Shown: in pieces, positions 53,306 to 64,000 of the stretch | Position numbering within the stretch: position 1 is the first letter of the stretch | How the letters are laid out: the number at the start of each line of letters is the position of its first letter | Assembly (NCBI GenBank): GCA_028753945.1 | Contig: JAPNXP010000012.1 | Location: forward strand, 5,720,001 to 5,784,000 | From: Hexactinellida sp. DTS-2022 | Taxonomy: Eukaryota; Porifera; Hexactinellida | DNA: 64,000 nt | Direction of reading: 5' to 3' | Notes under the pieces: model-generated | The model's database searches: none | The model's input: the letters and a program-made list of their open reading frames with translations, nothing else | Told to the model about the DNA's origin: nothing | Translations under genes and position numbers: made by a program

Positions 53306-54604
53306 TACGCAAAATGCGTACAATGTTATAAAGTGGATATATAAATAGCGAATACCAACTAGCTTCTCTATTGTAGAATGTCCTAGATATAGAAAGGTTG
53401 AATGTTTCATTATGTTTTAGTTGATGAAATGAATTTCGAATTCCAACGAAGGTCTACTGTATATAATGTGCTATATATTGTACGCAAAATGCGTACAATG
53501 TTATAAAATGGATATATAAATAGCGAAAACCAACGAGGTTCTCCAAAGTAGAATGTCCTAGATATTGAATGGTTGAATGTTTCATTATGTTATAAGGGGA
53601 TAAAATGAATTTTGAATCCCAAAGAAGGTCTACTGTATATAATGTGCTATATATTGTACTCAAAATGCGTTAAATGTTATATAGTGAAATGTAAATTGCG
53701 AAAATTATCGAGGTTTTTCTTTGTGGAATGTCCTAGATATACAAAGGTTGAATGTTTCATTATGTTTTGGTTGATAAATGAATTTTGAATCCCAAAGAAG
53801 GTCTGCTGTATATAATGTGCTACATATTGTACGCAAAATGCGTACAATGTTATAAAGTGAAAAATAAATAGCGAATACCAACTAGCTTCTCTATTGTAGA
53901 ATCTCCTAGATATTGAATGGTTGAATGATTCATTATGTTATAAGGGGATAAAATGAATTTCGAATTCCAACGAAGGTCTTCTGTATATAATGTGCTATAT
54001 ATTGTACGCAAAATGCGTACAATGTTATAAAGTGAAAAATAAATAGCGAATACCAACTAGCTTCTCTATTGTAGAATCTCCTAGATATTGAATGGTTGAA
54101 TGATTCATTATGTTATAAGGGGATAAAATGAATTTCGAATTCCAACGAAGGTCTTCTGTATATAATGTGCTATATATTGTACGCAAAATGCGTACAATGT
54201 TATAAAGTGGATATATAAATAGCGAATACCAACTAGCTTCTCTATTGTAGAATGTCCTAGATATAGAAAGGTTGAATGTTTCATTATGTTTTAGTTGATG
54301 AAATGAATTTCGAATTCCAACGAAGGTCTACTGTATATAATGTGCTATATATTGTACGCAAAATGCGTACAATGTTATAAAATGGATATATAAATAGCGA
54401 AAACCAACGAGGTTCACCAAAGTAGAATGTCCTAGATATTGAATGGTTGAATGTTTCATTATGTTATTGGTTGATATAATGAATTTCGAATTCCAACGAA
54501 GGTCTGCTGTATATAATGTGCTACATATTGTACGCAAAATGCGTACAATGTTATAAAGTGAAATGTAAATAGCGAATACCAACTAGCTTCTCTATTGTAG
54601 AATG
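49875..54604 (+). repeat. Largest B/H/K/L island, 27 monomers
   Basis: B monomers stand at 51276, 53029 and 53731. AATGTCCTATA occurs near 49964, 50314, 51713 and 52064. GGATCTATGAATAGC occurs near 50704 and 52457. It contains the 1,753-bp tandem duplication. Its right end holds two A monomers with AAAGTGAAAAATAAATAGC (53856 and 54030) before A-C-D. Confidence 0.74.
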
Positions 54605-56350
54605 TCCTAGATATAGAAAGGATAAATGCTTCATTAAGTTATTGGTTGATATAATGTATTTTGAATCCCAAAGAAGTTCTACTGTATATAATGTGCAATA
54701 TTTTGAACTAAAAACGCGTACAATGTTATAAAGTGATAAATAAATATCGAATACTAACGAGGTTTCCTTTGTGGAATGTCCTAGATATAGAAAGGTTGAA
54801 TGTTTCATTATGTTATTGGTTGATATAATGAATTTTGAGTCCCAACGAAGGTCTACTGTATATAATGTGCAATATTTTGAACTAAAAACGCGTACAATGT
54901 TATAAAGTGATAAATAAATATCGAATACTAACGAGGTTTCCTTTGTGGAATGTCCTAGATATAGAAAGGTTTAATGTTTCATTATGTTATTGGTTGATAT
55001 AATGAATTTTGAGTCCCAACGAAGGTCTACTGTATATAATGTGCTATATATTGTACGCGAAATGCGTACAATGGTATAAAATGGATACATAAATATCGAA
55101 TACTAACGAGGTTTCCTTTGTAGAATCTCCTAGATATTGAATGGTTGAATGATTCATTATGTTATAAGGGGATAAAATGAATTTCGAATTCCAACCAAGG
55201 TCTACTGTATATAATGTGCTATATATTGTACGGAAAATGCGTACAATGTTATAAAGTGGATATATAAATAGCGAATACCAACTAGCTTCTCTATTGTAGA
55301 ATCTCCTAGATATTGAATGGTTGAATGATTCATTATGTTATAAGGGGATAAAATGAATTTCCAATTCCAACGAAGGTCTACTGTATATAATGTGCTATAT
55401 ATTGTACGGAAAATGCGTACAATGTTATAAAGTGGATATATAAATAGCGAATACCAACTAGCTTCTCTATTGTAGAATGTCCTAGATATAGAAAGGTTGA
55501 ATGTTTCATTATGTTTTAGTTGATGAAATGAATTTCGAATTCCAACGAAGGTCTACTGTATATAATGTGCTATATATTGTACGCAAAATGCGTACAATGT
55601 TATAAAATGGATATATAAATAGCGATTACTAACGAGGTTTCCTTTGTGGAATGTCCTAGATATAGAAAGGTTGAATGTTTCAATATGTTATAAGGGGATA
55701 AAATGAATTTCGAATTCCAACGAAGGTCTACTGTATATAATGTGCTATATATTGTACGCAAAATGCGTACAATGTTATAAAATGGATATATAAATAGCGA
55801 AAACCAACGAGGTTCTCCAAAGTAGAATGTCCTAGATATTGAATGGTTGAATGTTTCATTATGTTATTGGTTGATATAATGAATTTCGAATTCCAACGAA
55901 GGTCTGTTGTATATAATGTGCTACATATTGTACGCAAAATGCGTACAATGTTATAAAGTGAAATGTAAATAGCGAATACCAACTAGCTTCTCTATTGTAG
56001 AATGTCCTAGATATAGAAAGGATAAATGCTTCATTAAGTTATTGGTTGATATAATGTATTTTGAATCCCAACGAAGTTCTACTGTATATAATGTGCAATA
56101 TTTTGAACTAAAAACGCGTACAATGTTATAAAGTGATAAATAAATATCGAATACTAACGAGGTTTCCTTTGTGGAATGTCCTAGATATAGAAAGGTTTAA
56201 TGTTTCATTATGTTATTGGTTGATATAATGAATTTTGAGTCCCAACGAAGGTCTACTGTATATAATGTGCTATATATTGTACGCGAAATGCGTACAATGG
56301 TATAAAATGGATACATAAATATCGAATACTAACGAGGTTTCCTTTGTAGA
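54006..56350 (+). repeat. Dispersed block copy, partner 60304-62648 (offset 6,298)
   Basis: E monomers match at 54605/60903 and 56005/62303. CCCAAAGAAGTTC and ATTTCCAATTCC are found only in this pair, so they are closer to each other than to the 30-kb copy, with which both share GGTTCACCAAAG and TTCCAACCAAGG. Confidence 0.82.
54605..56004 (+). repeat. HOR-A 8-mer (1,400 bp)
   Basis: The order is E-F1-F2-A-A-C-G-D, with starts at 54605, 54779, 54953, 55128, 55304, 55480, 55654 and 55830. E has CCCAAAGAAGTTC (near 54668), and the second A has ATTTCCAATTCC (near 55358). Both are shared only with 60.9-61.7 kb. Confidence 0.9.
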
Positions 56351-57054
56351 ATCTCCTACATATTGAATGGTTGAATGATTCATTATGTTATAAGGGGATA
56401 AAATGAATTTCGAATTCCAACGAAGGTCTACTGTATATAATGTGCTATATATTGTACGGAAAATGCGTACAATGTTATAAAGTGGATATATAAATAGCGA
56501 ATACCAACTAGCTTCTCTATTGTAGAATGTCCTAGATATAGAAAGGTTGAATGTTTCATTATGTTTTAGTTGATGAAATGAATTTCGAATTCCAACGAAG
56601 GTCTACTGTATATAATGTGCTATATATTGTACGCAAAATGCGTACAATGTTATAAAATGGATATATAAATAGCGATTACTAACGAGGTTTCCTTTGTGGA
56701 ATGTCCTAGATATAGAAAGGTTGAATGTTTCAATATGTTATAAGGGGATAAAATGAATTTCGAATTCCAACGAAGGTCTACTGTATATAATGTGCTATAT
56801 ATTGTACGCAAAATGCGTACAATGTTATAAAATGGATATATAAATAGCGAAAACCAACGAGGTTCTCCAAAGTAGAATGTCCTAGATATTGAATGGTTGA
56901 ATGTTTCATTATGTTATTGGTTGATATAATGAATTTCGAATTCCAACGAAGGTCTGTTGTATATAATGTGCTACATATTGTACGCAAAATGCGTACAATG
57001 TTATAAAGTGAAATGTAAATAGCGAATACCAACTAGCTTCTCTATTGTAGAATG
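56005..57054 (+). repeat. HOR-A 6-mer (1,050 bp)
   Basis: This is a complete E-F2-A-C-G-D unit. A begins TCCTACATATTG near 56354, a private change. Confidence 0.9.
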
Positions 57055-57753
57055 TCCTAGATATAGAAAGGATAAATGCTTCATTAAGTTATTGGTTGAT
57101 ATAATGTATTTTGAATCCCAACGAAGTTCTACTGTATATAATGTGCAATATTTTGAACTAAAAACGCGTACAATGTTATAAAGTGATAAATAAATATCGA
57201 ATACTAACGAGGTTTCCTTTGTGGAATCTCCTAGATATAGAAAGGTTGAATGTTTCATTATGTTATTGGTTGATATAATGAATTTTGAGTCCCAACGAAG
57301 GTCTACTGTATATAATGTGCAATATTTTGAACTAAAAACGCGTACAATGTTATAAAGTGATAAATAAATATCGAATACTAACGAGGTTTCCTTTGTGGAA
57401 TGTCCTAGATATAGAAAGGTTTAATGTTTCATTATGTTATTGGTTGATATAATGAATTTTGAGTCCCAACGAAGGTCTACTGTATATAATGTGCTATATA
57501 TTGTACGCGAAATGCGTACAATGGTATAAAATGGATACATAAATATCGAATACTAACGAGGTTTCCTTTGTAGAATCTCCTAGATATTGAATGGTTGAAT
57601 GATTCATTATGTTATAAGGGGATAAAATGAATTTCGAATTCCAACGAAGGTCTACTGTATATAATGTGCTATATATTGTACGGAAAATGCGTACAATGTT
57701 ATAAAGTGGATATATAAATAGCGAATACCAACTAGCTTCTCTATTGTAGAATC
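57055..57753 (+). repeat. HOR-A fragment E-F1-F2-A
   Basis: This is the opening of an 8-mer, leading into an island exactly as at 32729 and 49176. F1 is preceded by GTGGAATCTCC. Confidence 0.78.
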
Positions 57754-59678
57754 TCCTAGATATTGAATGGTTGAATGATTCATTATGTTATAAGGGAATA
57801 AAATGAATTTCGAATTCCAACGAAGGTCTACTGTATATAATGTCCTATATATTGTACGGAAAATGCGTACAATGTTATAAAGTGGATATATAAATAGCGA
57901 ATACCAACTAGCTTCTCTATTGTAGAATGTCCTAGATATAGAAAGGTTGAATGTTTCATTATGTTTTAGTTGATGAAATGAATTTCGAATTCCAACGAAG
58001 GTCTACTGTATATAATGTGCTATATATTGTACGCAAAATGCGTACAATGTTATAAAATGGATATATAAATAGCGATTACTAACGAGGTTTCCTTTGTGGA
58101 ATGTCCTAGATATAGAAAGGTTGAATGTTTCATTATGTTATAAGGGGATAAAATGAATTTCGAATTCCAACGAAGGTCTACTGTATATAATGTCCTATAT
58201 ATTGTACGGAAAATGCGTACAATGTTATAAAGTGGATATATAAATAGCGAATACCAACTAGCTTCTCTATTGTAGAATGTCCTAGATATAGAAAGGTTGA
58301 ATGTTTCATTATGTTTTAGTTGATGAAATGAATTTCGAATTCCAACGAAGGTCTACTGTATATAATGTGCTATATATTGTACGCGAAATGCGTACAATGG
58401 TATAAAATGGATATATAAATATCGAATACTAACGAGGTTCTCCTTTGTGGAATGTCCTAGATATAGAAAGGTTGAATGTTTCATTATGTTTTGGTTGATA
58501 AAATGAATTTCGAATTCCAACGAAGGTCTACTGTATATAATGTGCTATATATTGTACGCAAAATGCGTACAATGTTATAAAATGGATCTATGAATAGCGA
58601 AAACCAACGAGGTTCTCCAAAGTAGAATGTCCTAGATATTGAATGGTTGAATGATTCATTATGTTATAAGGGGATAAAATGAATTTCGAATTCCAACGAA
58701 GGTCTACTGTATATAATGTGCTATATATTGTACGCAAAATGCGTACAATGTTATAAAATGGATATATAAATAGCGATTACTAACGAGGTTTCCTTTGTGG
58801 AATGTCCTAGATATAGAAAGGTTGAATGTTTCATTATGTTTTGGTTGATAAAATGAATTTCGAATTCCAACGAAGGTCTTCTGTATATAATGTGCTATAT
58901 ATTGTACGCAAAATGCGTACAATGTTATAAAATGGATATATAAATAGCGAAAACCAACGAGGTTCTCCAAAGTAGAATGTCCTAGATATTGAATGGTTGA
59001 ATGTTTCATTATGTTATAAGGGGATAAAATGAATTTTGAATCCCAAAGAAGGTCTACTGTATATAATGTGCTATATATTGCACTCAAAATGCGTTAAATG
59101 TTATATAGTGAAATGTAAATTGCGAAAATTATCGAGGTTTTTCTTTGTGGAATGTCCTAGATATACAAAGGTTGAATGTTTCATTATGTTTTGGTTGATA
59201 AATGAATTTTGAATCCCAAAGAAGGTCTGCTGTATATAATGTGCTACATATTGTACGCAAAATGCGTACAATGTTATAAAATGGATATATAAATAGCGAT
59301 TACTAACGAGGTTTCCTTTGTGGAATGTCCTAGATATAGAAAGGTTGAATGTTTCAATATGTTATAAGGGGATAAAATGAATTTCGAATTCCAACGAAGG
59401 TCTACTGTATATAATGTGCTATATATTGTACGCAAAATGCGTACAATGTTATAAAATGGATATATAAATAGCGAAAACCAACGAGGTTCTCCAAAGTAGA
59501 ATGTCCTAGATATTGAATGGTTGAATGTTTCATTATGTTATTGGTTGATATAATGAATTTCGAATTCGAACGAAGGTCTACTGTATATAATGTGCTACAT
59601 ATTGTACGCAAAATGCGTACAATGTTATAAAGTGAAATGTAAATAGCGAATACCAACTAGCTTCTCTATTGTAGAATG
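57754..59678 (+). repeat. B/H/K/L island, 11 monomers
   Basis: The order is approximately A-C-L-C-H-A-H-K-(B/C)-G-D. The B monomer at 59155 starts ATATACAAAGG but ends like C (AAAATGGATATATAAATAGCGATTAC), so it is chimeric. The D near 59504 carries GAATTCGAACGAAGG, shared with 27885. Confidence 0.75.
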
Positions 59679-60902
59679 TCCTAGATATAGAAAGGATAAA
59701 TGCTTCATTAAGTTATTGGTTGATATAATGTATTTTGAATCCCAACGAAGTTCTACTGTATATAATGTGCAATATTTTGAACTAAAAACGCGTACAATGT
59801 TATAAAGTGATAAATAAATATCGAATACTAACGAGGTTTCCTTTGTGGAATGTCCTAGATATAGAAAGGTTGAATGTTTCATTATGTTATTGGTTGATAT
59901 AATGAATTTTGAGTCCCAACGAAGGTCTACTGTATATAATGTGCAATATTCTGAACTAAAAACGCGTACAATGTTATAAAGTGATAAATAAATATCGAAT
60001 ACTAACGAGGTTTCCTTTGTGGAATGTCCTAGATATAGAAAGGTTTAATGTTTCATTATGTTATTGGTTGATATAATGAATTTTGAGTCCCAACGAAGGT
60101 CTACTGTATATAATGTGCTATATATTGTACGCGAAATGCGTACAATGGTATAAAATGGATACATAAATATCGAATACTAACGAGGTTTCCTTTGTAGAAT
60201 CTCCTAGATATTGAATGGTTGAATGATTCATTATGTTATAAGGGGATAAAATGAATTTCGAATTCCAACGAAGGTCTACTGTATATAATGTGCTACATAT
60301 TGTACGCAAAATGCGTACAATGTTATAAAGTGAAAAATAAATAGCGAATACCAACTAGCTTCTCTATTGTAGAATCTCCTAGATATTGAATGGTTGAATG
60401 ATTCATTATGTTATAAGGGGATAAAATGAATTTCGAATTCCAACGAAGGTCTTCTGTATATAATGTGCTATATATTGTACGCAAAATGCGTACAATGTTA
60501 TAAAGTGGATATATAAATAGCGAATACCAACTAGCTTCTCTATTGTAGAATGTCCTAGATATAGAAAGGTTGAATGTTTCATTATGTTTTAGTTGATGAA
60601 ATGAATTTCGAATTCCAACGAAGGTCTACTGTATATAATGTGCTATATATTGTACGCAAAATGCGTGCAATGTTATAAAATGGATATATAAATAGCGAAA
60701 ACCAACGAGGTTCACCAAAGTAGAATGTCCTAGATATTGAATGGTTGAATGTTTCATTATGTTATTGGTTGATATAATGAATTTCGAATTCCAACGAAGG
60801 TCTGCTGTATATAATGTGCTACATATTGTACGCAAAATGCGTACAATGTTATAAAGTGAAATGTAAATAGCGAATACCAACTAGCTTCTCTATTGTAGAA
60901 TG
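59679..60902 (+). repeat. HOR-A 7-mer derivative
   Basis: The order is E-F1-F2-A-A-C-D, closely matching 29055-30278. The first A ends with AAAGTGAAAAATAAATAGC, and GGTTCACCAAAG stands near 60711. F1 has ATATTCTGAAC near 59947, a private change. Confidence 0.85.
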
Positions 60903-62302
60903 TCCTAGATATAGAAAGGATAAATGCTTCATTAAGTTATTGGTTGATATAATGTATTTTGAATCCCAAAGAAGTTCTACTGTATATAATGTGCAATATT
61001 TTGAACTAAAAACGCATACAATGTTATAAAGTGATAAATAAATATCGAATACTAACGAGGTTTCCTTTGTGGAATGTCCTAGATATAGAAAGGTTGAATG
61101 TTTCATTATGTTATTGGTTGATATAATGAATTTTGAGTCCCAACGAAGGTCTACTGTATATAATGTGCAATATTTTGAACTAAAAACGCGTACAATGTTA
61201 TAAAGTGATAAATAAATATCGAATACTAACGAGGTTTCCTTTGTGGAATGTCCTAGATATAGAAAGGTTTAATGTTTCATTATGTTATTGGTTGATATAA
61301 TGAATTTTGAGTCCCAACGAAGGTCTACTGTATATAATGTGCTATATATTGTACGCGAAATGCGTACAATGGTATAAAATGGATACATAAATATCGAATA
61401 CTAACGAGGTTTCCTTTGTAGAATCTCCTAGATATTGAATGGTTGAATGATTCATTATGTTATAAGGGGATAAAATGAATTTCGAATTCCAACCAAGGTC
61501 TACTGTATATAATGTGCTATATATTGTACGGAAAATGCGTACAATGTTATAAAGTGGATATATAAATAGCGAATACCAACTAGCTTCTCTATTGTAGAAT
61601 CTCCTAGATATTGAATGGTTGAATGATTCATTATGTTATAAGGGGATAAAATGAATTTCCAATTCCAACGAAGGTCTACTGTATATAATGTGCTATATAT
61701 TGTACGGAAAATGCGTACAATGTTATAAAGTGGATATATAAATAGCGAATACCAACTAGCTTCTCTATTGTAGAATGTCCTAGATATAGAAAGGTTGAAT
61801 GTTTCATTATGTTTTAGTTGATGAAATGAATTTCGAATTCCAACGAAGGTCTACTGTATATAATGTGCTATATATTGTACGCAAAATGCGTACAATGTTA
61901 TAAAATGGATATATAAATAGCGATTACTAACGAGGTTTCCTTTGTGGAATGTCCTAGATATAGAAAGGTTGAATGTTTCAATATGTTATAAGGGGATAAA
62001 ATGAATTTCGAATTCCAACGAAGGTCTACTGTATATAATGTGCTATATATTGTACGCAAAATGCGTACAATGTTATAAAATGGATATATAAATAGCGAAA
62101 ACCAACGAGGTTCTCCAAAGTAGAATGTCCTAGATATTGAATGGTTGAATGTTTCATTATGTTATTGGTTGATATAATGAATTTCGAATTCCAACGAAGG
62201 TCTGTTGTATATAATGTGCTACATATTGTACGCAAAATGCGTACAATGTTATAAAGTGAAATGTAAATAGCGAATACCAACTAGCTTCTCTATTGTAGAA
62301 TG
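60903..62302 (+). repeat. HOR-A 8-mer (1,400 bp)
   Basis: The order is E-F1-F2-A-A-C-G-D, with starts at 60903, 61077, 61251, 61426, 61602, 61778, 61952 and 62128. Its markers match 54605-56004. E has AAAAACGCATAC near 61012 for AAAAACGCGTAC, a newer change. Confidence 0.9.
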
Positions 62303-62827
62303 TCCTAGATATAGAAAGGATAAATGCTTCATTAAGTTATTGGTTGATATAATGTATTTTGAATCCCAACGAAGTTCTACTGTATATAATGTGCAATATT
62401 TTGAACTAAAAACGCGTACAATGTTATAAAGTGATAAATAAATATCGAATACTAACGAGGTTTCCTTTGTGGAATGTCCTAGATATAGAAAGGTTTAATG
62501 TTTCATTATGTTATTGGTTGATATAATGAATTTTGAGTCCCAACGAAGGTCTACTGTATATAATGTGCTATATATTGTACGCGAAATGCGTACAATGGTA
62601 TAAAATGGATACATAAATATCGAATACTAACGAGGTTTCCTTTGTAGAATCTCCTAGATATTGAATGGTTGAATGATTCATTATGTCATAAGGGGATAAA
62701 ATGAATTTCGAATTCCAACGAAGGTCTACTGTATATAATGTGCTATATATTGTACGGAAAATGCGTACAATGTTATAAAGTGGATATATAAATAGCGAAT
62801 ACCAACTAGCTTCTCTATTGTAGAATC
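62303..62827 (+). repeat. HOR-A fragment E-F2-A
   Basis: E is at 62303, F2 at 62477 and A at 62652, followed by an A that opens an L/H island. Relative to 56005 onward, about 1,224 bp (7 monomers) are missing, with the switch inside F2/A. Confidence 0.75.
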
Positions 62828-64000
62828 TCCTAGATATTGAATGGTTGAATGATTCATTATGTTATAAGGGGATAAAATGAATTTCGAATTCCAACGAAAG
62901 TCTACTGTATATAATGTCCTATATATTGTACGGAAAATGCGTACAATGTTATAAAGTGGATATATAAATAGCGAATACCAACTAGCTTCTCTTTTGTAGA
63001 ATGTCCTAGATATATAAAGGTTGAATGTTTCATTATGTTTTAGTTGATGAAATGAATTTCGAATTCCAACGAAGGTCTACTGTATATAATGTGCTATATA
63101 TTGTACGCAAAATGCGTACAATGTTATAAAATGGATATATAAATAGCGATTACTAACGAGGTTTCCTTTGTGGAATGTCCTAGATATAGAAAGGTTGAAT
63201 GTTTCATTATGTTATAAGGGGATAAAATGAATTTCGAATTCCAACGAAGGTCTACTGTATATAATGTCCTATATATTGTACGGAAAATGCGTACAATGTT
63301 ATAAAGTGGATATATAAATAGCGAATACCAACTAGCTTCTCTATTGTAGAATGTCCTAGATATAGAAAGGTTGAATGTTTCATTATGTTTTAGTTGATGA
63401 AATGAATTTCGAATTCCAACGAAGGTCTACTGTATATAATGTGCTATATATTGTACGCGAAATGCGTACAATGGTATAAAATGGATATATAAATATCGAA
63501 TACTAACGAGGTTCTCCTTTGTGGAATGTCCTAGATATAGAAAGGTTGAATGTTTCATTATGTTTTGGTTGATAAAATGAATTTCGAATTCCAACGAAGG
63601 TCTACTGTATATAATGTGCTATATATTGTACGCAAAATGCGTACAATGTTATAAAATGGATCTATGAATAGCGAAAACCAACGAGGTTCTCCAAAGTAGA
63701 ATGTCCTAGATATTGAATGGTTGAATGATTCATTATGTTATAAGGGGATAAAATGAATTTCGAATTCCAACGAAGGTCTACTGTATATAATGTGCTATAT
63801 ATTGTACGCAAAATGCGTACAATGTTATAAAATGGATATATAAATAGCGATTACTAACGAGGTTTCTTTTGTGGAATGTCCTAGATATAGAAAGGTTGAA
63901 TGTTTCATTATGTTTTGGTTGATAAAATGAATTTCGAATACCAACGAAGGTCTTCTGTATATAATGTGCTATATATTGTACGCAAAATGCGTACAATGTT
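62828..64000 (+). repeat. L/H-type island, cut by the window end
   Basis: The order is A-C-L-C-H-A-H, following 57754 with offset 5,074. Several private changes occur close together: GAAAGTCTACTG near 62897, CTCTTTTGTAG near 62990, TATATAAAGG near 63013, TTTCTTTTGTGG near 63864 and TCGAATACCAACG near 63936. The window ends inside the H monomer. Confidence 0.72.

Larger units (their letters stand above)
1..64000 (+). repeat. Satellite DNA array, ~175-bp monomer, whole window
   Basis: The word TCCTAGATAT recurs every 172-176 bases from position 5 to the end, always on the + strand, for example at 5, 180, 356, 531, 707, 883, 1058 and 1233. The sequence between occurrences is homologous throughout, with no unique spacer, inverted block or inserted element. 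A monomer reads in order: TCCTAGATAT, a TTGAATG-rich stretch, TTATAAGGGG or TTATTGGTTGATATAATG, the TTTCGAATTCC or TTTTGARTCCC box, AAGGTCTACTGTATATAATG, an inverted repeat around GTACGCA, ATGTTATAAA, a GATATATAAATAGCGA-like stretch, and a variable spacer ending in GAATG or GAATC. GC is about 31% in one monomer counted by hand. This is classic eukaryotic satellite DNA, most likely centromeric or other constitutive heterochromatin. Family name and species are not recognisable to me. Confidence 0.98.

Noticed and set aside
1..64000. CRISPR array
   Set aside because: The period is ~175 bp and the sequence between conserved words is itself homologous in every unit. There are no unique spacers, no short repeats of 25-40 bp and no cas genes.
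1..64000. Telomeric or subtelomeric simple repeats (TTAGG, TTAGGG, TTAGGC, TTTAGGG types)
   Set aside because: No run of any such motif was seen on either strand.
1..64000. Transposon insertion or long terminal repeats
   Set aside because: Every stretch examined belongs to the monomer series. The direct repeats are whole monomers, with no element-specific ends, target-site duplications or enzyme motifs.
1..64000. Species assignment from monomer length and AT content
   Set aside because: AT-rich ~170-180-bp satellites occur in many plants and animals, and nothing in the sequence is specific to a lineage I can name.

Overview
This window contains no gene. It is an uninterrupted, head-to-tail satellite DNA array running from the first base to the last: about 366 copies (64,000/175) of an AT-rich monomer of 172-176 bp, all in the same orientation. 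One monomer counted by hand is about 31% GC. I found no unique DNA, transposon, tRNA, rRNA, telomeric repeat or credible coding region. The array's size, monomer length (close to one nucleosome plus linker) and higher-order organisation point to eukaryotic centromeric, pericentromeric or other heterochromatic DNA. The taxon cannot be read from the sequence, and I do not recognise the satellite as a named family.

Structure is nested at five scales. (1) Each ~175-bp monomer appears to be an old dimer of two diverged ~87-89-bp halves. (2) The 175-bp monomer occurs in about ten diagnostic types. I name them E (GATAAATGCTTCATTAAG), F1 and F2 (F2 has GGTTTAATG), A (TTGAATGATTC then TTATAAGGGG), C (TTTTAGTTGATGAAATG), G (TTTCAATATGTTATAAGG), D (TATTGAATGG then TTATTGGTTGATATAATG), H (TTTTGGTTGATAAAATG), K (TATTGAATGG, TTATAAGGGG, then TTTTGAATCCCAAAG), B (ATATACAAAGG) and L (ATATAGAAAGG, TTTCATTATGTTATAAGG, and AATGTCCTATA instead of AATGTGCTATA). 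(3) These types line up in higher-order repeats (HORs): an 8-mer E-F1-F2-A-A-C-G-D of about 1,400 bp and a 6-mer E-F2-A-C-G-D of about 1,050 bp, plus 7-, 5- and 3-monomer derivatives. (4) HOR-A stretches alternate with islands rich in B, H, K and L. (5) Kilobase blocks of both kinds are copied within the window, some in direct tandem (offsets 2,453, 2,799 and 1,753 bp) and some dispersed (offsets 4,375, 6,298, 7,879, 15,571, 19,074, 21,173 and 24,326 bp). Shared private single-base variants identify which copies are closest relatives.

Layout: 1-7358 is island material around two E-containing segments, including a 2,453-bp tandem duplication. 7359-18727 is almost pure HOR-A. 18728-22929 is an island, and 22930-25903 is HOR-A. 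25904-27480 is an island, and 27481-29054 is a run of three-monomer units with chimeric monomers. 29055-33427 is HOR-A, 33428-35003 an island, 35004-37802 HOR-A, 37803-39029 an island and 39030-41303 HOR-A. 41304-49874 contains an island plus HOR-A segment that is duplicated in tandem. 49875-54604 is the largest island and carries another tandem duplication. 54605-57753 is HOR-A, 57754-59678 an island, 59679-62827 HOR-A, and 62828-64000 an island cut by the window edge.

The most noteworthy sequence element is a perfect 10-bp inverted repeat with a 3-base AAA loop in the canonical monomer (arm ATTGTACGCA). It is intact in C, G, D and H monomers, shortened in F2 and A, and lost on one side in E, F1 and K. 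HOR units therefore alternate dyad-strong and dyad-weak monomers. This is a candidate cruciform or protein-binding site, but its function is inference. Coordinates of repeat units use TCCTAG as the arbitrary monomer start and were counted by hand, so allow an error of 1-2 bases, and tens of bases for duplication edges.
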